A stretch of DNA of 64,000 bases from an uncultured Paracoccaceae bacterium (lineage in GTDB: Bacteria; Pseudomonadota; Alphaproteobacteria; Rhodobacterales; Rhodobacteraceae): NCBI GenBank assembly GCA_947497985.1, contig CANMIX010000006.1, forward strand, positions 1 to 64,000. The letters are read 5' to 3'. The notes under the pieces were generated by a model. It had not been told where the DNA came from. It ran no database searches and worked only from the letters and a program-made list of their open reading frames with translations. This document shows, piece after piece, positions 47,903 to 56,549 of this stretch. A program made the position numbers and the translations under genes. The first letter of the stretch is position 1. Each line of letters opens with the position of its first letter.

Positions 47903-48322
47903 AACATTTGTTCTAAAAAAGAGGCCAAATGTTCACGCACGGCGGGTATGCAAAATCGCATAGCTCTATTTGCTTTGGGTTCATGTAAAATAAATCGGAA
48001 CCACAGATTTGTAGGTGGGCAGCGTACTGCCGTGTGACTTTTACCGGGAACTACGAGTATACCTGAAAAAGACCGCCACACGGCATTTGCCGAACCAAAA
48101 GCAACCTACAAAGTACAAACCGGACGTGCGGGGAACAGATGCACGTCCGGCCAGTATTGCACCACAAAACTCGTTACAGTCCCAGCATAGCCTAGAATCA
48201 CAAGAAATCACAAAAAAAAGAGTATCAGTTTTGTGTTTTTTCGGTCTCGCTATGAAACGTCTCGTTTGAAACACCGCTGGATGGCAACCCTGTACACTCA
48301 TTTGAGGTACAGGGTTTTTGTT
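47903..48322 (+). ncRNA. Candidate structured RNA element upstream of hisB
   Basis: Without a plausible gene, this stretch carries five perfect inverted repeats: AACATTTG (47903) with CAAATGTT (47926); TTTGTAGGT (48008) with ACCTACAAA (48104), which encloses TGCCGTGTG (48028) with CACACGGCA (48077); CCGGACGTGC (48120) with GCACGTCCGG (48141); and AACCCTGTAC (48286) with GTACAGGGTT (48307), the last followed by TTTGTTT on the plus strand. The nested pair forms an elongated 105-base stem. The T-run makes the plus strand the likelier transcript, antisense to no full gene. On the minus strand the region would be the hisB leader. It matches no RNA family I can recall. Confidence 0.45.
48286..48322 (+). 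terminator. Orphan plus-strand terminator
   Basis: Ten-base stem AACCCTGTAC/GTACAGGGTT, 11-base loop, then TTTGTTT. No plus-strand gene lies between the AraC-type gene (ends 46586) and this site, which implies an unannotated plus-strand transcript. Confidence 0.75.
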
Positions 48323-49674
48323 TATGTGGCGATTAGGCCTGTATCGTTAAGTTCCGTAAATGATTGATCCAGTGAGGTTTTTACACGTGAAATGAGGTCA
48401 TCTACCTCGTCCTTTGTAATGATGAGTGGGGGGCAGAATGCTAGGGCATTGCCGCCGACCGCACGCAAAATAACACCATTTTTTTCACACGCTTTTTGTG
48501 CAGCGGCGCCGCCGGCAGCTTTTTCGAAACTTGCTCCGGTTGTCTTGTTTGAGACCAGCTCAAGCGCTGCGATTAATCCTTTGCCACGAACCTCACCAAC
48601 CAAAGGATGGTCCGTAAACACTTCTCGCAGCTGTGCTTGGAAGTAATCCCCGACATCAGCTGCATGTTCAAAGATCTTGTCGCGCTCATAGATCTCAAGT
48701 GTTTTAAGTGCGGCAGCACAGGCGGCGGGGTGGCCCGAATAGGTAAAGCCATGACCAAATACGCCTGCCTGATTGGAGGGTTCAATCATGGCCTCATACA
48801 TCCACCCCGGAATGATGGCCGCCGAGATTGGAAAATAGGCAGAGCTGAGCTGTTTGGCAAAGCTCATCAGGTCAGGTTGGATCCCCATTGTGGTACAGCC
48901 AAAGTCATTGCCGGTGCGACCAAAACCACAGATCACCTCATCCGCCCAGATCAGGATGTCGTGTTTACGCAGCATCTCCTGAAGCTTTTCGTAGTAGCCT
49001 TCTGGTGGCACGATCACCCCAGACGCGCCTGTGATCGGCTCCACAATCATCGCGGCAATTGTGTCGGGATCTTCTGCCAGGATCATGTCTTCCAGATTTT
49101 TCAGAATACGATCGACAAATTGCCCTTCCGTTTCATTGCCTTGGCGGCCGGTGTAATAATGTGGGGCATCCGTGCGTAGAATGTTCAGGTCTTCCACCGG
49201 GGCATCAAAATGCGCGAGGTTCACCGGCAGGGACGTCAACGCTCCGGCAGCCACGGTGACACCGTGATATCCACGTTCGCGCGTAATGATCTTACGCTTT
49301 TCGGGTTTGCCGATTGCGTTGAAATAATACCGCAGCATCTTGTAATGAGAGTCGTTGGCGTCCGAACCCGAATTCCCGAAAAACACGTAAGCGTCCTCGA
49401 CCGGCACCATATCGCTCAGCTTTTGCGCCAATTCCATCAGGGCAGGGTGGGTTTTGCCACCAAAGGAATGGGTGAACGGCAATGTGTGCAACTGCGCGGC
49501 AATGGCGTCTGCAAGCTCGCTATTGCTGTAGCCAAGCGAAGTACACCAAAGGCCGGCCATGCCTTCGATGAATGTATTGCCTTGGTCGTCAAATACATAG
49601 ATGCCTTCGCCCCGAACCAGATTCAACTGTTCAGTCGCTGCAAGGTTGGTGGTGGGATAAACGACGGGTGCCAT
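48322..49674 (-). CDS. Class-III aminotransferase (omega-transaminase type)
   Basis: A 450-residue PLP enzyme: FFGNSGSDANDSHYKMLRYY, ERGYHGVTVAAG, LIWADEVICGFGRTG and the PLP lysine in MSFAKQLSSAYFPISA. It resembles pyruvate-dependent omega-transaminases; the amine substrate cannot be told from sequence. The start at 49674 is set by AGGAGG at proper spacing; a longer start overlaps that site. It is the last gene before tRNA-Gly copy 1. Confidence 0.87.
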   Translation of the reverse strand: MAPVVYPTTNLAATEQLNLVRGEGIYVFDDQGNTFIEGMAGLWCTSLGYSNSELADAIAAQLHTLPFTHSFGGKTHPALMELAQKLSDMVPVEDAYVFFGNSGSDANDSHYKMLRYYFNAIGKPEKRKIITRERGYHGVTVAAGALTSLPVNLAHFDAPVEDLNILRTDAPHYYTGRQGNETEGQFVDRILKNLEDMILAEDPDTIAAMIVEPITGASGVIVPPEGYYEKLQEMLRKHDILIWADEVICGFGRTGNDFGCTTMGIQPDLMSFAKQLSSAYFPISAAIIPGWMYEAMIEPSNQAGVFGHGFTYSGHPAACAAALKTLEIYERDKIFEHAADVGDYFQAQLREVFTDHPLVGEVRGKGLIAALELVSNKTTGASFEKAAGGAAAQKACEKNGVILRAVGGNALAFCPPLIITKDEVDDLISRVKTSLDQSFTELNDTGLIAT

Positions 49675-49815
49675 TAAGACCTCCTGCATTAAGATATCGT
49701 GGTTTTGACCATGCGCTGTACGGATGGATTGACCTACTTTTCACGCGAAAACGCCAAGCGTCAAAGGAAATTTGATCAAATTTGACGCAGGCTGTGAAAC
49801 GGATCATTCAGGCAC

Positions 49816-49838
49816 AAAAAAACCGCCCAATGGGCGGT
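49816..49838 (-). terminator. Terminator of tRNA-Gly copy 1
   Basis: On the minus strand ACCGCCCATTGGGCGGT is followed by TTTTTT. The same hairpin follows copy 2. Confidence 0.8.
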
Positions 49839-49854
49839 CGTTTTGGTTCCGAAT

Positions 49855-49929
49855 TGGAGCGGGCGAGGCGATTCGAACGCCCGACCCTAACCTTGGCAAG
49901 GTTATGCTCTACCCCTGAGCTACGCCCGC
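49855..49929 (-). tRNA. tRNA-Gly (GCC), copy 1
   Basis: A 75-base tRNA: acceptor GCGGGCG with CGCCCGC, encoded CCA, anticodon loop centred on GCC in ACCTTGCCAAGGT, T loop TTCGAAT. Identical in the body to copies 2 and 3. Confidence 0.95.
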
Positions 49930-50022
49930 ATTCCGTTTCGGTGAGGGGGATTTACGAAAGGGCGAAGGTGAGTGCAAGAGGAAAATGTTGTTTCGGAAAG
50001 AAAAAGAAACAACGCTGAAGCT

Positions 50023-50931
50023 TTATATGTTCGTGTCGTCCGGAAGCGCGTCAAAGCCCGCCTGTCGCGCCATGTTCAGCTCTGAAACGGTGCGAGGTTT
50101 AAAAGAGATGAAGCTGCTTTGACCGCATTCTGGCAGGTCAAAAGCCTTGATCAACTGCGCATCTGTGCGGCCTTCCATCAAAACGATTCCTTCACGCTCC
50201 AGAATATCGCGTGTCCCACGCCCACTGTCTTTGCGAATGCGGCGGGTAAAGTCTTTCTGTTTGGCCACAGCTTCGATCACATCACGGGGTACGGCGCGTC
50301 CTTGCATTTGACGAAACAATTCCGCCATGCGGGCATTGCCAGATTGGCCCATAAAAATTGCCGCCACCGCATCCGCTGGGACACTGCGCCAAAAATTCGC
50401 GGGGTAGGGCTGTTCTTTCAAAAGCCACAGGATATGGCGGAACCCTTCGGCGGAAATGCTGCGTTTGGCGTCCTTGTTTTTACCAACCGTCAGATAGGCA
50501 GGGCGGGCGACGATAAGGCCCAAGTAGCATAACGCGCGCGCTTCGTCGGCGGCAACAAGGATGCAAGGCTGATCGACTGCCTCCGTGGGGATCATCCAAT
50601 TGCTGCCCATTGTGTTCTTGATATCTACGTCCTGGCCCAGGATTTCGGTATCAAGCCGCCCTTTGCGCAGACCCAGCAGGACGCGCAGTTCGATTTCAAC
50701 GCGGGTCCCGATATAGGTCTTCTCGGTTTTTTCCAGTTCTTCATAACTGCGTCGCCCGGTTTTTGCGGTCATGATCACAGCATCAATACAGTCGCGCAGC
50801 ATTTGGGGGAACGTCCGTTCCAGCTCAAGCGGGCCGCTGGCGCGGGCGGTGATTTCTGTGGCCAACGCCGTGAGGCGTTCAAAATCGGGATGTTCGGGCA
50901 GAACTGCGCTATCAGGAAGGCTGCGTTTCAT
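50023..50931 (-). CDS. NaeI-family type II restriction endonuclease
   Basis: A 302-residue protein aligning by eye with R.NaeI: YEELEKTEKTYIGTRVEIEL matches FDQLHKTEKTHMGTLVEINL, then a catalytic series Glu79, Asp94, Asp103 and Lys105 (LDTEI...VDIK), equivalent to NaeI Glu70, Asp86, Asp95 and Lys97. The C-terminal CAP-like effector domain follows (GNARMAELFRQMQGR, KDFTRRIRKDSGRG). NaeI cuts GCCGGC and needs two sites; the same target is inferred here. Residue 52, at the place of NaeI Leu43, is valine. It lies 63 bases behind the methylase. Confidence 0.85.
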   Translation of the reverse strand: MKRSLPDSAVLPEHPDFERLTALATEITARASGPLELERTFPQMLRDCIDAVIMTAKTGRRSYEELEKTEKTYIGTRVEIELRVLLGLRKGRLDTEILGQDVDIKNTMGSNWMIPTEAVDQPCILVAADEARALCYLGLIVARPAYLTVGKNKDAKRSISAEGFRHILWLLKEQPYPANFWRSVPADAVAAIFMGQSGNARMAELFRQMQGRAVPRDVIEAVAKQKDFTRRIRKDSGRGTRDILEREGIVLMEGRTDAQLIKAFDLPECGQSSFISFKPRTVSELNMARQAGFDALPDDTNI

Positions 50932-50994
50932 TGTCGATCATCTTCCATCGGATACAGATGCCAAGGCCGGAACATTGCTGCAGCCAGCGGAAAA

Positions 50995-51954
50995 TCAGGC
51001 AGAAATGCTGCGTAGATTGGGGCGCGCGATCGCGGCGTTCAATTGTTTGGCGACAGCGGCTGCAACCGGGGGCGGGAAGGCATTGCCGACCTGGCGATAG
51101 GCATTGGTCTTGGCTCCGGTGAAGTGCCATTCATCGGGAAAACCCTGAATGCGGGCCACCATACGGCAGGTCAGGCGCGGCATATCGTTGTGAAAGGGAT
51201 CTGGCGCTTCATTGGCAATGGTGCGCCCCTCAACCCCCAAAGCCGCCCAAGCGCGTCGTGCACGGGTCGGCCCAAGATCCGGGCCTCCATGTTTTTTCGA
51301 TCCGCCCACAATCGTCGGCGCGATTTCACTGGCTTGTTCCTTCCACGCATCCGCACCACGCCAGCCGCGTTCCTTCATCAGGTCGATCAAGGTCTCCCCG
51401 ACGGTCAGCGGATTGTGGGGCAGGGGCTCAGGCCAGGAAAACTGCCCTGTAAACTCTTTGCGCAGGGCAATGATCACAACTCGTGGGCGCAGCTGCGGCA
51501 CGCCAAAATCAGACGCGTTCAGCAGGCGCCAGTCGGTTGTGTAACCCAGTTTAGACAGCTGCTTCTTTAGCTTCTCGCGGTAATCTAGAAAGACGGCATC
51601 CAAGAAGCCGCGCACATTCTCGATCATCACAGCGCGGGGACGTGTGGCGTCGACAATCTCCATCGCATCGTCAAACAGATTGCGCTCATCTTTGTCGCCG
51701 AGTTGTTTGCCCGCAACGGAAAACGGAGGACATGGCAGTCCACCAGCCAGAAGGTCAATGCCTTTGAAATCGCCTGCGCGCTCTTTGAAATCGCGCACGT
51801 CCTCTTCCAGAACGTTCCAGTTGGGTCGGTTGTGGCGCAGCGTTGCACAGCAATGTTTGTCAATCTCAACCAATGCCGTGTGGTCAAAACCCGCCCGCTC
51901 CAATCCCAAAGCCTGGCCGCCTGCACCTGCGCAAAGTTCCACCGATGTAAGCAT
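50995..51954 (-). CDS. Cytosine-5 DNA methyltransferase of the NaeI-type system
   Basis: A 319-residue C5 methyltransferase with motifs in order: I LCAGAGGQALGLE (residues 7-19), IV GGLPCPPFS with the catalytic cysteine, VI IENVRGF, VIII QLRPRV, IX RMVARIQGFPDEW and X RQVGNAFPPPVAAAVA. The target recognition region between VIII and IX is short (about 80 residues). It is first in transcription order, so protection precedes the nuclease. No control (C) protein gene is present. Confidence 0.92.
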   Translation of the reverse strand: MLTSVELCAGAGGQALGLERAGFDHTALVEIDKHCCATLRHNRPNWNVLEEDVRDFKERAGDFKGIDLLAGGLPCPPFSVAGKQLGDKDERNLFDDAMEIVDATRPRAVMIENVRGFLDAVFLDYREKLKKQLSKLGYTTDWRLLNASDFGVPQLRPRVVIIALRKEFTGQFSWPEPLPHNPLTVGETLIDLMKERGWRGADAWKEQASEIAPTIVGGSKKHGGPDLGPTRARRAWAALGVEGRTIANEAPDPFHNDMPRLTCRMVARIQGFPDEWHFTGAKTNAYRQVGNAFPPPVAAAVAKQLNAAIARPNLRSISA

Positions 51955-52050
51955 CCTGCCTCGTTCTTGTGTTCTGGATCAGGGTGATCATTGTTCGCCC
52001 TCTGTTCCTACCGGTCACAGCGATTCCGATCAAGGGAGAGAGGGGGCATA

Positions 52051-52078
52051 AAAACAACAAAACCGCCCATTGGGCGGC
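52051..52078 (-). terminator. Terminator of tRNA-Gly copy 2
   Basis: On the minus strand GCCGCCCAATGGGCGG is followed by TTTTGTTGTTTT. It is a close copy of the terminator behind tRNA-Gly copy 1. Confidence 0.75.
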
Positions 52079-52090
52079 TGTTGGTCCGAA

Positions 52091-52165
52091 TGGAGCGGGC
52101 GAGGCGATTCGAACGCCCGACCCTAACCTTGGCAAGGTTATGCTCTACCCCTGAGCTACGCCCGC
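52091..52165 (-). tRNA. tRNA-Gly (GCC), copy 2
   Basis: 75 bases, same sequence as copy 1 with the same encoded CCA. The 5' flank (ACTCCGTTTCGGTGA on the plus strand) is shared with copy 3 and nearly with copy 1. Confidence 0.95.
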
Positions 52166-52347
52166 ACTCCGTTTCGGTGAAGCAGGAGATAAGCGATGGC
52201 CGCGCAGACTGCAACATGAAAAGTGGATTTTGGTGAATGAAATTCGAATTTTTTGTGACGCTCAACATGTCTTATCGGGACACGAAAACCACGCGCAACT
52301 ATCCAGTTGTGTTCCGTAATTCTTTGTATTTAAGGACTTTTCCGAAT

Positions 52348-52422
52348 TGGAGCGGGCGAGGCGATTCGAACGCCCGACCCTAACCTTGGCAAGGTTATGC
52401 TCTACCCCTGAGCTACGCCCGC
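52348..52422 (-). tRNA. tRNA-Gly (GCC), copy 3
   Basis: 75 bases, same sequence as copies 1 and 2. It is separated from copy 2 by 182 bases with no terminator hairpin, so copies 3 and 2 may be one transcript. Confidence 0.95.
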
Positions 52423-52562
52423 ACTCCGTTTCGGTGACGCGGGATTTAAGGTCTGGGCGGTTTAAGCGCAAGAGGAAAAACGCGCTAGTTGGAAAAAACG
52501 ACGGATAAAACCGGGGGAGCCGTTGAAATCATAACGTCCAACAAGAGTAATGGAGGATCCGC

Positions 52563-52667
52563 ATGATGACCTGGGAGAATTTGAAGCTGGTGAGCCTGAT
52601 CTTTGCGGTGTCGGTCGCTTTGATTGCAACAAAAGGGCAGGCGATGGCCGCTTGTGGTCCGCTTTAA
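52563..52667 (+). CDS. Small hydrophobic ORF, 34 residues
   Basis: ATG at 52563 (or the adjacent ATG) behind GGAGG at seven bases; the product starts MMTWENLKLVSLIFAV and continues with a hydrophobic helix and TKGQAMAACGPL. It could be a single-span membrane or exported micropeptide. I do not recognise it. Isolated between tRNA-Gly copy 3 and the pyc terminator. Confidence 0.45.
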   Translation: MMTWENLKLVSLIFAVSVALIATKGQAMAACGPL

Positions 52668-52686
52668 TCCAACCGGTACAGTGCGC

Positions 52687-52718
52687 AAAAAAAGGCCACG
52701 GTTTGCACCGTGACCTTT
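52687..52718 (-). terminator. Terminator of pyc, minus strand
   Basis: On the minus strand AAGGTCACGGT pairs with ACCGTGGCCTT and is followed by TTTTTGCGC; it lies 24 bases after the pyc stop. Confidence 0.85.
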
Positions 52719-52741
52719 GTGTGTTGCTTGTTCGAGCCGTC

Positions 52742-55700
52742 TTATTCTAGTTCGACCAGCAGGTCTTTTGCGTCGATCTGACCGCCTGCATGAACATGGA
52801 CTGCGGTGATCGTGGCATCGCGTTCGGCGTGGATGCCAGTTTCCATTTTCATTGCTTCGATGGTTAGCAACAGATCGCCTTCTTTGACGTCCTGTCCAGG
52901 CTGCACCGCGACCGAGGCGACAACACCTGGCATCGGCGCGCCGATGTGGTTGGCATTGCCAGCTTCGGCTTTCTTGTTCGCGGCCTGGGTTGCCGCAACC
53001 TTGCGGTTGGGGACCCGGATCACACGGGGCTGACCGTTGAGTTCAAAGAACACTTTGACCTCGCCCTTGTCGTCCGTCTCACCAATGGCCTGCAGGCGGA
53101 TCTCAAGCTTCTTGCCGGGATCGATCTCAGCTGTGATTTCCTCGCGTGGTTCCATTCCGTAAAAGAACGTCTTGGTCGGAAGCGCCCGCACTGGGCCGTA
53201 CAGGCGGTGCCGTCCCATGTAGTCCAGGAAGACCTTTGGATACATCAGGTAGCCGTTCAGATCCTCGTCATCGACGGTAAACCCTTCCAGTTCAGCCGAC
53301 AATTCAGCGCGGGTGGCTTCCAGATCCACAGGCTCCAAATGCGCGCCGGGGCGGGCGGTGTTGGGCGCTTCGCCTTTCAACACTTTGTTGACGATGCCGT
53401 CTGGAAAACCGCCCGGAGGCTGGCCAAGGTTGCCGCGCATCATATCCACAACCGAGTCCGGGAAGGCCACGTCAGTCTCGGGGCTTTCCACCTCTTCGCG
53501 GGTGATGTTTTGGCTGACCATCATCAACGCCATGTCGCCGACAACTTTGGACGACGGCGTCACTTTGACGATGTCGCCAAACATCTGGTTCACATCCGCA
53601 TAGGTCTGTGCGACCTCGCTCCAGCGTTCTTCCAGACCCAGTGAGCGCGCCTGCGCTTTGAGGTTGGTGAATTGGCCGCCGGGCATTTCGTGCAGATAAA
53701 CCTCAGACGCGGGCGCCTGGAGGCCGCTTTCAAAGGCCACATACTGGCTGCGGACCTGCTCCCAATAGCCTGAGATCTCGCGGATCTTGCCGATGTCCAG
53801 ACCAGTGTCGCGGTCGGTGTTTTTCAGACCTTCCACGATAGAGCCCAGACACGGCTGCGACGTGCCGCCAGAGAAGGCGTCCATAGCCGCGTCCACCGCA
53901 TCCACACCTGCATCAGCTGCCGCTAGAATGGTGGCACCTGCGATGCCGGATGTGTCGTGTGTGTGGAAGTGGATTGGCAGGCCAACCTCTTCCTTCAGTG
54001 CTTTGATCAGCACGCGGGCCGAGGCGGGTTTCAACAGACCTGCCATGTCCTTGAGGCCAAGGATATGCGCGCCTGCGGCTTCCATCTCTTTCGCCATGCC
54101 GACATAGTATTTGATGTCATATTTGGCGCGATCGGGGTCCAGAATATCACCGGTATAACAGACGGTGCCTTCACAGATCTTGCCGCTTTCGACAACCGCA
54201 TCCATGGCAACGCGCATGTTTTCAACCCAGTTGAGGCTGTCAAAAACGCGGAAGACATCAACTCCTGTTTCCGCCGCCTGTCGCACAAATTCCTGCACCA
54301 CATTGTCCGGGTAGTTGGTATAGCCAACGCCGTTGGACGCACGCAGCAGCATCTGGGTCATCAGGTTTGGCATCGCTTCGCGCAGGTCGCGCAGACGCTG
54401 CCATGGGCATTCCTGCAGGAAGCGGTAGGCCACATCAAAGGTCGCACCGCCCCAGCATTCAACTGAGAACAGCTGGCTGAGGTTCTGGGAATAGGCGGGG
54501 GCCACTTTGATCATGTCGTGTGACCGCATGCGGGTGGCCAGCAGCGACTGGTGGCCGTCACGCATTGTGGTGTCGGTCAGCAGCAGTTGGCGCTGAGCCT
54601 TCATCCAATCGGCAACGGCTTGTGCGCCTTTTTGTTCCAGCAGGTTACGGGTGCCATAAGGCTGCGCGCTGTTGTCGACCTTGGGTGCGCGGGGCGCTTT
54701 GAGGTCGGCGGCTGGCTTGGCGCGGCCTTCGGTTTCGGGGTGACCGTTCACGGTGATATCCGCGATATAGGTCAGAACCTTGGTGCCACGGTCCTTGCGC
54801 TTGGCAAATTGGAACAGCTCTGGCGTCTCGTCGATGAATTTGGTGGTGTATTCGTTGGACAAGAACGTCGGGTGCTTCAGCAGGTTCTCAACAAAGGCGA
54901 TGTTGGTGGACACGCCGCGCACACGGAATTCACGCAAGGCGCGGTCCATACGGGCGATCGCCTTTTCAGGTGTCGGCGCCTTGGCTGTGACCTTGGTCAG
55001 CAGGCTGTCGTAATACCGGGTGATCACGCCGCCTGCATATGCGGTGCCGCCGTCCAGACGAATGCCCATACCAGTGGCCGAGCGATAGGCGGTGATGCGG
55101 CCATAGTCCGGGATGAAGTTGTTCAGCGGATCTTCGGTGGTGACGCGGGTTTGCAGTGCGTGACCGTTCAGGTGAATTTCGTCCTGCGCGTTCTTGCCTG
55201 TGGCTTCGGCAATTGTCTTGCCCTCGGCGATCAGGATCTGCGCCTGCACGATGTCGATACCGGTGACTTCTTCGGTGACAGTATGTTCCACCTGCACGCG
55301 CGGATTCACTTCGATGAAGTAGAACTTGCCCGTGTTCATATCCATCAGGAATTCAACGGTGCCGGCACATTCATAGTTCACATGGGCGCAGATTTTGCGG
55401 CCCAATTCACAGATCTCGGTCCGCTGCTCTTCGGTCAGATAAGGAGCAGGGGCGCGTTCGACGACCTTTTGGTTGCGGCGCTGAACGGAACAGTCGCGTT
55501 CAAAGAGGTGATAGATCTCACCATGTTTGTCGCCCAGTATCTGCACTTCCACGTGGCGGGCGCGGGTGATCATCTTCTCCAGATAACCCTCACCGTTGCC
55601 AAAGGCGGCTTCGGCCTCGCGGCGGCCTTCCAGCACTTTTTCTTCCAGCTCATCCTCGGACAGGATCGGGCGCATGCCACGTCCACCGCCACCCCAAGAC

Positions 55701-56185
55701 GCTTTTAGCATCAGGGGATAACCAACCTCGGCCGCTTCTTTTTTGATGGCGACCATGTCGTCGCCCAGAACCTCGGTGGCGGGGATTACAGGCACGCCTG
55801 CGTCAACCGCGACGCGGCGCGCGGAGGCTTTGTCGCCAAGCGCGCGCATGGTTTCGGCTTTGGGACCGATGAAGGTGATGCCGTTGCGCGCACAGGCGTC
55901 TACGAAATCTGGATTTTCGGACAGAAGACCGTAACCTGGGTGAATGGCATCCGCGCCACATTCTTTGGCGACCCGGATGATCTCATCAATCGAGAGATAG
56001 GCCGCGACGGGTCCCATGCCCTCGCCAATCCGATAGGCTTCATCCGCCTTGAACCGGTGCAGGCCCAGCTTGTCCTCCTCGGCGTAAACGGCGACGGTTT
56101 TCTTTCCCATCTCGTTCGCTGCACGCATAACCCGGATCGCAATCTCTCCGCGGTTTGCGATCAATATCTTCGAAAAATCCGTCAT
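52742..56185 (-). CDS. pyc: Pyruvate carboxylase
   Basis: A 1147-residue single-chain enzyme. Biotin carboxylase occupies about 1-450 (ATP loop SWGGGGRGM, catalytic FIEVNPRVQVEHTVTEE), the carboxyltransferase barrel about 540-820 (LLTDTTMRDGHQSLLATRMR, with HFHTHDTSG metal ligands), and the biotin carrier is at the C-terminus (TIEAMKMETG). It makes oxaloacetate from pyruvate to refill the TCA cycle. It depends on biotin, whose complete synthetic operon lies 13 kb away. Single-gene unit. Confidence 0.98.
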   Translation of the reverse strand: MTDFSKILIANRGEIAIRVMRAANEMGKKTVAVYAEEDKLGLHRFKADEAYRIGEGMGPVAAYLSIDEIIRVAKECGADAIHPGYGLLSENPDFVDACARNGITFIGPKAETMRALGDKASARRVAVDAGVPVIPATEVLGDDMVAIKKEAAEVGYPLMLKASWGGGGRGMRPILSEDELEEKVLEGRREAEAAFGNGEGYLEKMITRARHVEVQILGDKHGEIYHLFERDCSVQRRNQKVVERAPAPYLTEEQRTEICELGRKICAHVNYECAGTVEFLMDMNTGKFYFIEVNPRVQVEHTVTEEVTGIDIVQAQILIAEGKTIAEATGKNAQDEIHLNGHALQTRVTTEDPLNNFIPDYGRITAYRSATGMGIRLDGGTAYAGGVITRYYDSLLTKVTAKAPTPEKAIARMDRALREFRVRGVSTNIAFVENLLKHPTFLSNEYTTKFIDETPELFQFAKRKDRGTKVLTYIADITVNGHPETEGRAKPAADLKAPRAPKVDNSAQPYGTRNLLEQKGAQAVADWMKAQRQLLLTDTTMRDGHQSLLATRMRSHDMIKVAPAYSQNLSQLFSVECWGGATFDVAYRFLQECPWQRLRDLREAMPNLMTQMLLRASNGVGYTNYPDNVVQEFVRQAAETGVDVFRVFDSLNWVENMRVAMDAVVESGKICEGTVCYTGDILDPDRAKYDIKYYVGMAKEMEAAGAHILGLKDMAGLLKPASARVLIKALKEEVGLPIHFHTHDTSGIAGATILAAADAGVDAVDAAMDAFSGGTSQPCLGSIVEGLKNTDRDTGLDIGKIREISGYWEQVRSQYVAFESGLQAPASEVYLHEMPGGQFTNLKAQARSLGLEERWSEVAQTYADVNQMFGDIVKVTPSSKVVGDMALMMVSQNITREEVESPETDVAFPDSVVDMMRGNLGQPPGGFPDGIVNKVLKGEAPNTARPGAHLEPVDLEATRAELSAELEGFTVDDEDLNGYLMYPKVFLDYMGRHRLYGPVRALPTKTFFYGMEPREEITAEIDPGKKLEIRLQAIGETDDKGEVKVFFELNGQPRVIRVPNRKVAATQAANKKAEAGNANHIGAPMPGVVASVAVQPGQDVKEGDLLLTIEAMKMETGIHAERDATITAVHVHAGGQIDAKDLLVELE

Positions 56186-56549
56186 GTCTTCCCCCGGTCA
56201 AGTCGGTTTGGGCAGAGTGTTAGGCGGAGAATGAAGTGGGGTATACTCGTATTTTTAGGTATTTTTCCGCCTTTTTGCGACTTTCGTCCCAAAAATAAGG
56301 CACTTAACCAATGGGAAATAAAATGTATCGAAACATTTCTGAGGGTGAATTTCGCAAAAAATTGATGGTGTCGACCAACAGTTAGCGCAAAACTAATCAC
56401 CTCGCCTCGAATCAATGCAGTTTTGCAAATGAAATCAGGGCTGGTATCGCTAACATCGATGCGGGCCCCTTCCTGCATCTTGATCCGATTTGATCATATT
56501 TAATTGGGTACAAAGTGCGGTACAATTTTTCTCGGTGACTTGTATGCGG
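56186..56549. other. 364-base intergenic region upstream of pyc
   Basis: Contains the pyc promoter region, AT-rich with runs of T. A 44-codon frame from 56231 has a poorly placed ribosome site and is not called. No hairpin with a T-run seen. Confidence 0.5.

Noticed and set aside
48015..48301. Overlapping frames on both strands in the hisB upstream region
   Set aside because: Low-complexity, no ribosome sites, and they run through all inverted repeats; structure fits better than coding.
56231..56365. 44-codon frame upstream of pyc
   Set aside because: Purine-rich site is only two or three bases from the ATG and the composition is that of AT-rich intergenic DNA.
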